From: Pseudomonadota bacterium
GTDB taxonomy: Bacteria > Pseudomonadota > Alphaproteobacteria > Rhodospirillales > 2-02-FULL-58-16
Length of the DNA: 14,265 nucleotides
NCBI GenBank assembly: GCA_022572335.1
Contig: JACZWD010000046.1
Span: 1 to 14,265, forward strand
Direction of reading: 5' to 3'
How positions within the stretch are numbered: position 1 is the first letter of the stretch; every line of letters starts with the position of its first letter. Made by a program: the position numbers and the translations under genes. This document shows, piece by piece, positions 5,913 through 13,461 of the stretch. The notes beneath the pieces were generated by a model. It made no database searches, had not been told where the DNA came from, and saw nothing but the letters and a program-made list of their open reading frames with translations.

Positions 5913-7405
5913 CCCGCGAACAGACCCCTGGTCGCCGCGGCGGCGGCGGACAGCAAGGGCGTCGGCCAGGCAAAGAACAAAAGGATGATCAGGCTGGTCC
6001 CCACCAACACGCCCGCCATATCGCGCCCGATCGGCTTTTCGAGACTGTCGGCGAGGGCGTCGAAGTACATGACCTTGACGATGCGCAGGTAGTAGAAGGC
6101 GGCGACCACGCTGCTGAGCACGCCGATCACCGCGAGCCCGTAAAGCTCGGCCTCGACGGCGGCGAGGAAAATATAGAACTTGCCGAAGAAACCGGCCAGC
6201 GGCGGAATGCCGGCCATGGAAAACATGAAGATGGCCAGCGCCAGGGCCATCATCGGGTGGCTCTTGGACAGCCCGGCGAGATCGTCGATGTCCTCGACCA
6301 TGTGATCGCTTCGGCGCATGCACAGGATGCAGGCGAAGGTGCCCACGTTCATGAACAAATAGATGGCCATGTAGATCAACACGCCCTGGATGCCGGCCTC
6401 GCGGACCGCCCCGTCGCCGCCCTGGCCGGCCACGGCGAGGCCGATCAGCGCGTACCCGATGTGTCCGATGGAGCTGTAGGCCATCAGGCGCTTGATGTTG
6501 GTCTGGTTGATGGCGGCGAACGCGCCAAGCACCATGGACGCGATGGCGATGAACACCACGATCTGCTGCCACTGGGCGGCCAGATCGCCGAACGGGCCGA
6601 TCATGATGCGGAGAAACAGCGCCAGCGCCGCGATCTTCGGGCCGATGGAGAAGAACGCGGTGACCGGAGTCGGCGCCCCTTCGTAGACGTCGGGCGTCCA
6701 CATGTGGAAGGGCACCGCCGAAACCTTGAACGCCAGACCGGCCAGGATGAAGACGATGCCGATGACCAGGCCGACGGACGGCGCTTCCGCCGGATGCGCA
6801 CCGAACAGCGCCGCTAAGGTGTCGAAGGACGTGGTGCCGGAGAACCCATACACCAGCGAGCAGCCGTAGAGCAGCAGGCCCGAGGCCAGGGCGCCGAGGA
6901 CGAAATATTTCAGGCCCGCTTCCGTCGAGCGCAAGTCGTCGCGCTGGAAGGACGCCAGAACGTAGAGCGCCAGGCTTTGCACCTCCAGGCCGAGATACAT
7001 CGCCATCAGATCGTTGGCCGAAATCATCATCATCATGCCGACGGTGGCGAGCAGGATCAGCACGCCGAACTCGAGGCGCGCTATTCCCTGGCGCGTCACG
7101 TATTCCTGGGAGATGGTGATGGCGAGCGCCGACGCGATGAGCACCAGCACCTTGAAAAACACGGCGAACGCATCGTTGATGAACATGCCGCCGAAGGTGC
7201 GCATGGGCCCGCTGGCGATGGTCGTCACCAGAAGCAGGGTGAGGACCAGGGCGGTCAGGCTCAGATTCGAGATCAGGTGCGCCGTCTTCACCCCCTCCTT
7301 TCCCTCGTTGCCGGTCTGAAACACGCCCAGCATCAACAGCGCCATGGCCGCGCAGACGAGGAATATCTCGGGCAGGGCCGGCATCAGGTTGGGAACGTCC
7401 GCCAT
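5909..7405 (-). CDS. nuoN: NADH-quinone oxidoreductase subunit N
   Basis: The 498-residue antiporter-like subunit of complex I has about 14 membrane helices and carries one of the proton channels of the membrane arm. The key residues are present: E141 in MYLGLEVQSLALY (helix 5) and K227 in LAFKVSAVPFHMW (helix 7). TPDVYEGAPTPVTAFFS (237-253) is the conserved broken-helix region, and TNIKRLMAYSSIGHIGY marks the second half. The length is normal. The gap to nuoM is 28 bp. The nearest Shine-Dalgarno, AAGGAGG, is 12 nt before this ATG, which is long, but no better start lies in frame. Its stop overlaps birA by ATGA, so the accessory genes that follow are probably translated from the same message. 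Confidence 0.97.
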   Translation of the reverse strand: MADVPNLMPALPEIFLVCAAMALLMLGVFQTGNEGKEGVKTAHLISNLSLTALVLTLLLVTTIASGPMRTFGGMFINDAFAVFFKVLVLIASALAITISQEYVTRQGIARLEFGVLILLATVGMMMMISANDLMAMYLGLEVQSLALYVLASFQRDDLRSTEAGLKYFVLGALASGLLLYGCSLVYGFSGTTSFDTLAALFGAHPAEAPSVGLVIGIVFILAGLAFKVSAVPFHMWTPDVYEGAPTPVTAFFSIGPKIAALALFLRIMIGPFGDLAAQWQQIVVFIAIASMVLGAFAAINQTNIKRLMAYSSIGHIGYALIGLAVAGQGGDGAVREAGIQGVLIYMAIYLFMNVGTFACILCMRRSDHMVEDIDDLAGLSKSHPMMALALAIFMFSMAGIPPLAGFFGKFYIFLAAVEAELYGLAVIGVLSSVVAAFYYLRIVKVMYFDALADSLEKPIGRDMAGVLVGTSLIILLFFAWPTPLLSAAAAATRGLFAG

Positions 7406-7433
7406 GGGCTCGATCGTCCTCCTTGCGCGCCCG

Positions 7434-8951
7434 TCAGCGCCCCGCCACGGCGACGCCGGACGCCGCCGCGCGCGCCTGCTCGAAGGGCTCGATCAGGCTC
7501 TCCACCGAGGCATGCATGACGTCGAGGAAGGGCGTCGGATAGAGACCCATCCACAGAATCACCAGGATCAGCGGCGCCAACACCATTTTCTCCCGCCCGC
7601 TCAGGTCCAGGATGGCCTTGAGGTCCGCCTTGGTGATCTTCCCGAAGATGACCCGGCGGTACATATACAGCATGTACATGGCGCCCAGGACGACGCCCGT
7701 GGCGGTGAGCGCCGCCACCCAGGTGTTGACCTGGAAGATGCCCAGCAGGATCAGGAACTCGCCGATGAAGCCGCCGGTTCCCGGCAGGCCCACCGAGGCC
7801 AGCATGAACACCATGAACGTCAACGCATAGACCGGCATGCGGTGCACAAGGCCGCCATAGGTGGAGATGTCGCGTGAATGCATGCGGTCGTAAACCACGC
7901 CCACGATGAGGAACAGGGCGGCGGAAACGACACCGTGGCTGAGCATCATGAAGATGGCACCCTCGATCCCCTGCCCGGTGAGCGAAAAGACGCCGACGGT
8001 GACGAAGCCCATGTGCGCCACCGAGGAATAGGCGATCAGCTTTTTCATGTCCTCCTGGGCCAGCGCCACCAGGGAGACGTAGATCACGGCGATGACGCTG
8101 AGGGTGAAGATCAGCGGCGCGAACTCAATGGTGGCGTCGGGGAACATGGGCAGCGAGAAGCGCAGGAACCCGTATCCGCCGAACTTCAGGAGCACCCCGG
8201 CGAGGATCACCGAGCCCGCCGTCGGCGCCTCCACGTGGGCGTCCGGCAGCCACGTGTGCACCGGCCACATGGGCAGCTTGACCGCGAACGAGGCGAAGAA
8301 GGCCAGCCACAGCCAGGTCTGCATGTCGGCGGGAAAGTCATACTCCATCAAGGCCGGGATATCGGCGGTGCCGGCGGTGAAATACATGGCGAGGATGGCC
8401 AGCAGCATGAGCACCGAGCCGGTCAGCGTATAGAGGAAGAACTTGAACGCCGCGTAGACCCGGCGTGGCCCGCCCCAGATGCCGATGATCAGGAACATGG
8501 GGATCAGCACGCCCTCGAAGAAGACGTAGAAGAGGACGACGTCGAGGGCGGAGAACATGCCCACCATCATCGTCTCCATCACCAGGAACGCGATCATGTA
8601 CTCCTTGACGCGGTCGGTGACGGTCTCCCAGCTCGCCAGCACGCAGATCGGCGTCAACAGGGTGGTCAGCAGGACGAAGAACATGGAAATGCCGTCCACA
8701 CCCAGGTGGTAGGAGATGTTGAAGGCGGGCATCCACGCACGCCGTTCCTCGAACTGGAAGGCGGCCGTCGTGGTGTCGAACTGGACCCAGAGGAACACCG
8801 ACAGCAGCAACGTGATCATCGACGTCCACAGGGCGACGCTGCGGGCGTTCCGCCTCACCACCTCCGCATCGCCGCCGGGAATGGCGAGGATGAACCCCGC
8901 CCCGACAAGGGGCAGGAAGGTGACCAGGGACAGGATCGGGAACTCGGTCAT
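7434..8951 (-). CDS. nuoM: NADH-quinone oxidoreductase subunit M
   Basis: The 505-residue antiporter-like subunit of complex I has about 14 membrane helices. Channel residues are E146 in YVFFEGVLIPMF (helix 5), K225 in FAVKLPMWPVHTWLPDAH (helix 7) and K256 in GVLLKFGGYGF (helix 8). The start at 8951 gives MTEFPILSLV and leaves 7 bp after nuoL. An in-frame ATG 54 bp upstream would overlap nuoL and add a non-hydrophobic, cysteine-containing tail, so I rejected it. The likely ribosome-binding site, GAGGG, shares bases with the nuoL stop codon, which suggests coupled translation. NuoM sits between NuoN and NuoL in the membrane arm. Confidence 0.97.
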   Translation of the reverse strand: MTEFPILSLVTFLPLVGAGFILAIPGGDAEVVRRNARSVALWTSMITLLLSVFLWVQFDTTTAAFQFEERRAWMPAFNISYHLGVDGISMFFVLLTTLLTPICVLASWETVTDRVKEYMIAFLVMETMMVGMFSALDVVLFYVFFEGVLIPMFLIIGIWGGPRRVYAAFKFFLYTLTGSVLMLLAILAMYFTAGTADIPALMEYDFPADMQTWLWLAFFASFAVKLPMWPVHTWLPDAHVEAPTAGSVILAGVLLKFGGYGFLRFSLPMFPDATIEFAPLIFTLSVIAVIYVSLVALAQEDMKKLIAYSSVAHMGFVTVGVFSLTGQGIEGAIFMMLSHGVVSAALFLIVGVVYDRMHSRDISTYGGLVHRMPVYALTFMVFMLASVGLPGTGGFIGEFLILLGIFQVNTWVAALTATGVVLGAMYMLYMYRRVIFGKITKADLKAILDLSGREKMVLAPLILVILWMGLYPTPFLDVMHASVESLIEPFEQARAAASGVAVAGR

Positions 8952-8958
8952 CGCGCCC

Positions 8959-10917
8959 TCAGCCCGCTTGACCCAACAGGTACCAGGTGACCAGGAACAC
9001 GACACCGGTCAGCATGGCAAAGGCGTAGTGGTAAAGATAACCGCTCTGCAAACTCCCCGCCCGGCGCGCCAGGGCGCGGGTCGCCGCCGCCACCCCGTCG
9101 GGACCGATGCCGTCGATCAGGGTGCCGTCGCCGGTTTTCCACAGGTTCCGCCCCAGGTAGAAGGCCGGACGGACGAACATGGCGTCGTAAAGCTCGTCGA
9201 AGTACCACTTGTTCAGCAGGAACCGGTAGACGCCCTGGAATCGGTCCGCCAGCGCCCCCGGCAGGCCCGGGAACAGCATGTACATCCCATAGGCCAGCAC
9301 GATGCCGCCCAGCCCCAGCCCCAGGGGCAGGTGCTTCACCCACCCGGGCACGCCATGCGCCGCCTCCAAGGCCGGATGGGACGGAAGCACCTGGATGGCG
9401 CTTCCCCAGAAGTCCGCCGCCTTGCCGCCGACGAAGAATTCGAAGCCCGCGTAGCCGGCGAAAATGGCCCCCGCCGCCAGCACCAGAAGGGGCACGGTCA
9501 TCACCTTCGGCGATTCGTGCACCCGGGCGATCACCGTTTCCTCGCCGCGCGGCGCCCCGTGGAAGGTCATCAGCAAAAGCCGCCACGAATAGAAACCGGT
9601 CAACAGGGCCGTCGCGGCGCCCAGCCAGAAGGCGTACGCGCCGACGCCCGTGCCCGCCGCGTAGGCCGCCTCGAGGATGGTGTCCTTGGAGAAGTAGCCG
9701 GCGAACGGCCAGATCCCGGCGCCGGCGAGGGACCCCACCCACATGAGGCCATAGGTGAGCGGAATCATCTTCCACAGGCCGCCCATCTTGCGCATGTCCT
9801 GTTCGTCCGACATGGCGTGAATCACGGAACCCGCGCCAAGGAACAGCAGCGCCTTGAAGAAGGCGTGAGTCGTCAGGTGGAAGATGCCCGCCGAATAGGC
9901 CGAAACCCCGGCGGCGATGAACATGTAGCCGAGCTGCGAGCAGGTGGAGTACGCGATCACCCGCTTGATGTCGTTCTGCACGCAGGCGATGGTGGCGGTG
10001 ACGACGGCCGTGGTGGCGCCGACGATGGTGACCACGGCCAGGGCCGTGTCCGAGTACTCGAACAGCGGCGACATCCGCGCCACCATGAAAACGCCCGCCG
10101 TCACCATGGTCGCGGCGTGGATCAGGGCGGAGACCGGCGTCGGGCCCTCCATGGCGTCGGGAAGCCAGGTGTGCAGGCCGATCTGGGCCGACTTGCCCAT
10201 GGCGCCCACGAACAACAGCAGGCAGATGACGGTGATCGCGTGGAACTCGCCGCCGAAGACGATGAAGGTGGCGTCCGCCTTGTTCGCCGCGGCCGCGAAA
10301 ATGGTGTCCAGGTCGACGGTCTGGAACAGCAGGAAGGTGGCGAAGATGCCCAGGGCAAAGCCGAAATCGCCCACCCGGTTGACGAGAAACGCCTTGATGG
10401 CGGCGGCGTTGGCCGAGGGCCTGTCGTACCAGAAGCCGATCAACAGGTACGACGCCAGGCCGACGCCCTCCCAGCCGAAGTAGAGCTGCAGCAGGTTGTC
10501 GGCCGTCACCAGGGTCAACATGAAAAAGGTGAACAGGTTCAAATAGGCCATGAAACGCGGGATCGACGGATCGCCGTGCATGTAGCCGATGGAGTAGACG
10601 TGCACCATGGCCGAAACCAGGGTCACGACGAGCAGCATCACCGCCGTCAGCGTGTCCACCTTGATCGCCCACGACACCTCCAGGGCACCGGACGTGATCC
10701 AGGTGAACAGCTCGACCGTGCCCGTGTTGCCGGCCACCACCACGTCGGTGAAAATAAAAGCGGCGAGCACCGTGGACAGCAAAAGGGCGCCGCAGGTGAT
10801 CCACTGGGCGGCCCTGTCCACGTGCGCCTGCTTGGCTTTGTCGGCGGGCGCGACGAACGCCAGCATGCCGGCGATGACGGCGCCCACAAGCGGCAGGAAG
10901 ACGGCGGCTGCGTACAT
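8959..10917 (-). CDS. nuoL: NADH-quinone oxidoreductase subunit L
   Basis: The 652-residue distal antiporter-like subunit of complex I has about 16 membrane helices, ending in the long lateral helix and a final anchor. Functional residues are E150 in YFGWEGVGLASYLLIGFW (helix 5) and K242 in GAMGKSAQIGLHTWLPDAM (helix 7), followed by EGPTPVSALIHAATMV (257-272). VQNDIKRVIAYSTCSQLGYM is the strongly conserved helix 11-12 region. A spacer with charged residues near 430-560 precedes the terminal anchor, as in other NuoL proteins. GAGG overlapping the nuoK stop supplies the ribosome-binding site, 6 bp downstream of nuoK. It is intact and full length. Confidence 0.97.
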   Translation of the reverse strand: MYAAAVFLPLVGAVIAGMLAFVAPADKAKQAHVDRAAQWITCGALLLSTVLAAFIFTDVVVAGNTGTVELFTWITSGALEVSWAIKVDTLTAVMLLVVTLVSAMVHVYSIGYMHGDPSIPRFMAYLNLFTFFMLTLVTADNLLQLYFGWEGVGLASYLLIGFWYDRPSANAAAIKAFLVNRVGDFGFALGIFATFLLFQTVDLDTIFAAAANKADATFIVFGGEFHAITVICLLLFVGAMGKSAQIGLHTWLPDAMEGPTPVSALIHAATMVTAGVFMVARMSPLFEYSDTALAVVTIVGATTAVVTATIACVQNDIKRVIAYSTCSQLGYMFIAAGVSAYSAGIFHLTTHAFFKALLFLGAGSVIHAMSDEQDMRKMGGLWKMIPLTYGLMWVGSLAGAGIWPFAGYFSKDTILEAAYAAGTGVGAYAFWLGAATALLTGFYSWRLLLMTFHGAPRGEETVIARVHESPKVMTVPLLVLAAGAIFAGYAGFEFFVGGKAADFWGSAIQVLPSHPALEAAHGVPGWVKHLPLGLGLGGIVLAYGMYMLFPGLPGALADRFQGVYRFLLNKWYFDELYDAMFVRPAFYLGRNLWKTGDGTLIDGIGPDGVAAATRALARRAGSLQSGYLYHYAFAMLTGVVFLVTWYLLGQAG

Positions 10918-10923
10918 GTCGCC

Positions 10924-11235
10924 TCAACCCTTCATCAGGTTGACGTCTTCCACCGCGATGGAACCGCGGTTGCGGAAATAGACCACCAGCACGGCCAGCC
11001 CGACCGCCGTCTCCGCCGCCGCCACGGTGAGGACGAACAAGGCGAAGACCTGGCCGACCAGGTCGTTCAACTCGGCCGAGAAGGCCACCAGGTTGATGGT
11101 CACCGCCAGCAGCATCAACTCGATCGACATCAGGATGACGATGACGTTCTTGCGGTTGAGGAAGATGCCGAACAACCCCAGCGCGAACAGGATGGCGGCG
11201 ACCGTCAGGTAATGGCCGAGGCCGATGGCAAGCAT
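10924..11235 (-). CDS. nuoK: NADH-quinone oxidoreductase subunit K
   Basis: The 103-residue, three-helix complex I subunit takes part in the proton path between NuoJ, NuoH and the antiporter subunits. It has the two conserved buried glutamates, E39 in LMSIELMLLAV and E75 in AAAETAVGLAV, matching E36 and E72 of E. coli. GIFLNRKNVIVILMSIE (23-39) is almost invariant in the family. The start codon overlaps the nuoJ stop by one base (TGATG), so translation is coupled. Confidence 0.97.
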   Translation of the reverse strand: MLAIGLGHYLTVAAILFALGLFGIFLNRKNVIVILMSIELMLLAVTINLVAFSAELNDLVGQVFALFVLTVAAAETAVGLAVLVVYFRNRGSIAVEDVNLMKG

Positions 11236-11849
11236 CAGATACCCTTCCCCGTCGGAACGTCGCGGACTTCCACCGAATCTTCGGCGCGTCTCTGGAGCTG
11301 GTCGGAAATCCTCTGCCTGCGCACGCCCTCGCGCTGGCGATGGGTGAGCACGATGGCCCCGATCATGGCCACCAGAAGCACGATTCCGGCCGCCTGGAAC
11401 AGGTAGACGTAGCGCGTGTACAGGAGCTCACCAAGGGCATGGGTGTTGGACAAGACCCCGGGCGCCGGCATGGGCGCGGCGCCGCTGTGCGCGGCTTCCG
11501 GCGACAGGGCCCATCCGCCGACGACGACCAGAAGCTCGACCAGCAGCACCAGCCCGATCAATCCGCCGATGGGCAGGTAGCGCAGGAAGCCCTGGCGCAT
11601 TTCGGTATAATTGATGTCCAGCATCATGACGACGAACATGAACAGGACCGCCACCGCGCCCACGTAGACGACGATCAGGATCATCGCCAGGAACTCCGCC
11701 CCCAGGAGCACGAACAGGCCGGCGGAACTGAAAAACGCCGCGATCAGGAAGAGCACCGAATGCACCGGGTTGCGCGCCGAAATGACCATCACGCCCGACG
11801 TCACGGTGACAAAGGCGAACAGGTAAAAGGCCAGGGCCTGGACGATCAT
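11235..11849 (-). CDS. nuoJ: NADH-quinone oxidoreductase subunit J
   Basis: The 204-residue complex I subunit has five membrane helices and a basic cytoplasmic tail (from about residue 168). The diagnostic third helix reads AMILIVVYVGAVAVLFMFVVM, with the conserved YVGA; this helix holds the pi-bulge tied to coupling in complex I. I chose the ATG at 11849 (MIVQALAFYLFAF), which fits the family N-terminus. A TTG 30 bp upstream would add a polar stretch before helix 1. Just before the start is a G7 run that can serve as a Shine-Dalgarno. A 23-codon ORF upstream ends by overlapping this start (ATGA). It is the only subunit gene in the window separated from its neighbour by a sizeable gap (90 bp). 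Confidence 0.94.
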   Translation of the reverse strand: MIVQALAFYLFAFVTVTSGVMVISARNPVHSVLFLIAAFFSSAGLFVLLGAEFLAMILIVVYVGAVAVLFMFVVMMLDINYTEMRQGFLRYLPIGGLIGLVLLVELLVVVGGWALSPEAAHSGAAPMPAPGVLSNTHALGELLYTRYVYLFQAAGIVLLVAMIGAIVLTHRQREGVRRQRISDQLQRRAEDSVEVRDVPTGKGI

Positions 11850-11917
11850 CGCGGCCCCCCCATGGACGAATTCGTGCAAGGGAGTACCAGCCTCACGGCC
11901 GGGATTGAACCCGTCAT
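11846..11917 (-). CDS. Possible 23-residue leader ORF before nuoJ
   Basis: An ATG at 11917 is preceded by AGGAAGGA four bases upstream, one of the best Shine-Dalgarno matches in the window. The ORF runs 23 codons, starts MTGSIPAVRLVLPC, and ends in a TGA that overlaps the nuoJ ATG as ATGA. Near its end is a run of seven G. One extra G, or a -1 slip there, would fuse it in frame to nuoJ. It has no similarity I recognise. It could be a coupling ORF that delivers ribosomes to nuoJ, or a chance ORF in a 90 bp gap. The arrangement is seen directly; function is not. Confidence 0.4.
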   Translation of the reverse strand: MTGSIPAVRLVLPCTNSSMGGPR

Positions 11918-11939
11918 TGTTCCTTCCTGCTCCTCGGCC

Positions 11940-12428
11940 TCAGCGGTACGGGGCGGCGGCGGCGAGGCGGCTGGCGATCTCCGTCTCCCACCGCTCACCG
12001 TTGGCGAGCAGCTTTTCCTTGTCGTAGAGAAGCTCCTCGCGGGTTTCGGTGGCGTACTCGAAATTCGGTCCCTCGACGATGGCGTCCACCGGGCAGGCCT
12101 CCTCGCACAGGCCGCAGTAGATGCACTTGACCATGTCGATGTCGTAGCGCGTCGCGCGGCGGCTGCCGTCGGCGCGCGGCTCGGACTCGATGGTGATGGC
12201 CTGGGCCGGACAAATGGCTTCGCACAGCTTGCAGGCGATGCAGCGCTCCTCGCCGTTGGGATAGCGGCGCAGCGCGTGTTCGCCGCGGAAGCGGGGACTG
12301 AGCGGCCCCTTCTCGAACGGATAGTTGAGGGTCACCTTGCGGCGGAACATGTAGCGCAAGGTCAGCGCCATGCCGGCCAACAGTTCCGTCAGCAGGAACG
12401 TCCGCATGCCGCGCCGGATAAAGCCCAT
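11940..12428 (-). CDS. nuoI: NADH-quinone oxidoreductase subunit I
   Basis: The 162-residue ferredoxin-type subunit of complex I carries iron-sulfur clusters N6a and N6b, which pass electrons from the NuoG chain to N2 near the quinone site. The two 4Fe-4S motifs are complete: CIACKLCEAICP (C63, C66, C69, C73) and CIYCGLCEEACP (C102, C105, C108, C112). The N-terminal amphipathic helix (FLLTELLAGMALTLRYMF, 11-28) attaches it to the membrane arm, and PLSPRFRGEHALRRY (42-56) is a family signature. AAGGG lies very close to the ATG; a start at M8 is less likely because it would shorten the membrane-contact helix. It starts 16 bp after nuoH. Confidence 0.97.
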   Translation of the reverse strand: MGFIRRGMRTFLLTELLAGMALTLRYMFRRKVTLNYPFEKGPLSPRFRGEHALRRYPNGEERCIACKLCEAICPAQAITIESEPRADGSRRATRYDIDMVKCIYCGLCEEACPVDAIVEGPNFEYATETREELLYDKEKLLANGERWETEIASRLAAAAPYR

Positions 12429-12444
12429 GCCCTTAAATCCATTC

Positions 12445-13461
12445 TCAGCCGTAAACCGGCGCCAGGTCGAAGGCGACCAGGACCCCGGCGACGATCACCA
12501 CGGCGGCCAGGGATATGGGCAGGAACACCTTCCAGCCCAGGCGCATCAACTGGTCGTAACGGTAGCGCGGGAACGTCGCCCGCACCCACAGGAAGACGAA
12601 CAGCACCGCCGCCAGCTTCGCCGCAAACCACACCGGCCCCGGCACCCAGGTGAACGGCACCATGTCCATGGGCGGCAGCCACCCGCCGAGGAACAGAATC
12701 GTGGTCATCGCCGACATCAGGATCATGAAGGCGTATTCGCCCAGGAAAAAGAGGGCGAAGGTCATCGCCGAGTATTCCACATTGTACCCGGCCACCAGTT
12801 CCGTCTCGGCCTCCGGCAGGTCGAAGGGGTGGCGGTTGGTCTCGGCCAGGGTCGAGATGAAGAATATGACCGCCAGCGGCAGCAGCGGAATGACAAACCA
12901 GATCCGTTGCTGCGCCATGACGATGTCGCCCAGGTTCAGCGAACCGACGCACAGCAGAACCCCGATGATCATGAACCCCATGGAAATCTCGTAAGACACC
13001 ATCTGCGCCGCCGAGCGCAGGGCGCCGAGGAAGGCGTAGCGGGAGTTGCTGGCCCAGCCGGCCATGAGGACGCCGTAAACCGCCATCGACGAGATGGCGA
13101 AAAGATAAAGGATGCCGACGTTGATGTCGGCCAGCACCAGGCCCTCGCCGAAGGGGATGACCGCCCAGGCGACCAGGGACAGGATAAAGGTCAGGCACGG
13201 CGCCAGGATGAACACGCCCCGGTTGGCGCCGGTGGGAATGATGGTCTCCTTGAGGAACAGCTTCAGTCCGTCGGCGATGGGCTGAAGCAGCCCGAACGGA
13301 CCGACCACGTTGGGTCCGCGGCGCAGTTGCATGGCGCCGATCACCTTGCGCTCGGCATAGGTCAGGTAGGCCACCCCCAACAAAAGGGGGATGACGATGG
13401 CGACGACCTTCAGACCGATCCACACCGTCGGCCAAACGTAGCCGTACCAGAACTCAACCAT
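12445..13461 (-). CDS. nuoH: NADH-quinone oxidoreductase subunit H
   Basis: The 338-residue complex I subunit has eight membrane helices and forms the heel of the membrane arm and much of the quinone chamber. YAERKVIGAMQLRRGPN (35-51) and GPFGLLQPIADGLKLFLKE (54-72) are the conserved cytoplasmic segments beside the quinone tunnel. AETNRHPFDLPEAETELV (206-223) is the acidic loop implicated in coupling quinone chemistry to proton movement. The length is typical. Its ATG lies inside the last codons of nuoG (8 bp overlap), with AAAGGA about 9 nt upstream. Confidence 0.97.
   Translation of the reverse strand: MVEFWYGYVWPTVWIGLKVVAIVIPLLLGVAYLTYAERKVIGAMQLRRGPNVVGPFGLLQPIADGLKLFLKETIIPTGANRGVFILAPCLTFILSLVAWAVIPFGEGLVLADINVGILYLFAISSMAVYGVLMAGWASNSRYAFLGALRSAAQMVSYEISMGFMIIGVLLCVGSLNLGDIVMAQQRIWFVIPLLPLAVIFFISTLAETNRHPFDLPEAETELVAGYNVEYSAMTFALFFLGEYAFMILMSAMTTILFLGGWLPPMDMVPFTWVPGPVWFAAKLAAVLFVFLWVRATFPRYRYDQLMRLGWKVFLPISLAAVVIVAGVLVAFDLAPVYG

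Noticed and set aside
5142..6701. A 519-codon minus-strand ORF that would fuse a 260-residue N-terminus to biotin ligase
   Set aside because: The N-terminal half is the other-frame shadow of nuoN and is arginine-rich and featureless. The birA ATG at 5912 with its ATGA overlap explains the gene.
8716..11406. Plus-strand ORF of 896 codons opposite nuoK, nuoL and nuoM
   Set aside because: It is antisense to clear complex I genes. Its product is rich in H, Q, R and D, the usual mirror of GC-rich hydrophobic membrane genes, with no domain I recognise.
11850..11879. TTG at 11879 as the start of nuoJ
   Set aside because: It adds ten polar residues ahead of helix 1, and a rare start is less likely than the ATG at 11849, which matches the family N-terminus.
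11895..11914. GGGTTCAATCCCGG on the minus strand, resembling the T-arm of a tRNA
   Set aside because: The stem is only four pairs when the loop is made to fit, the loop is six bases and not seven, and no acceptor, D or anticodon arms are present nearby.
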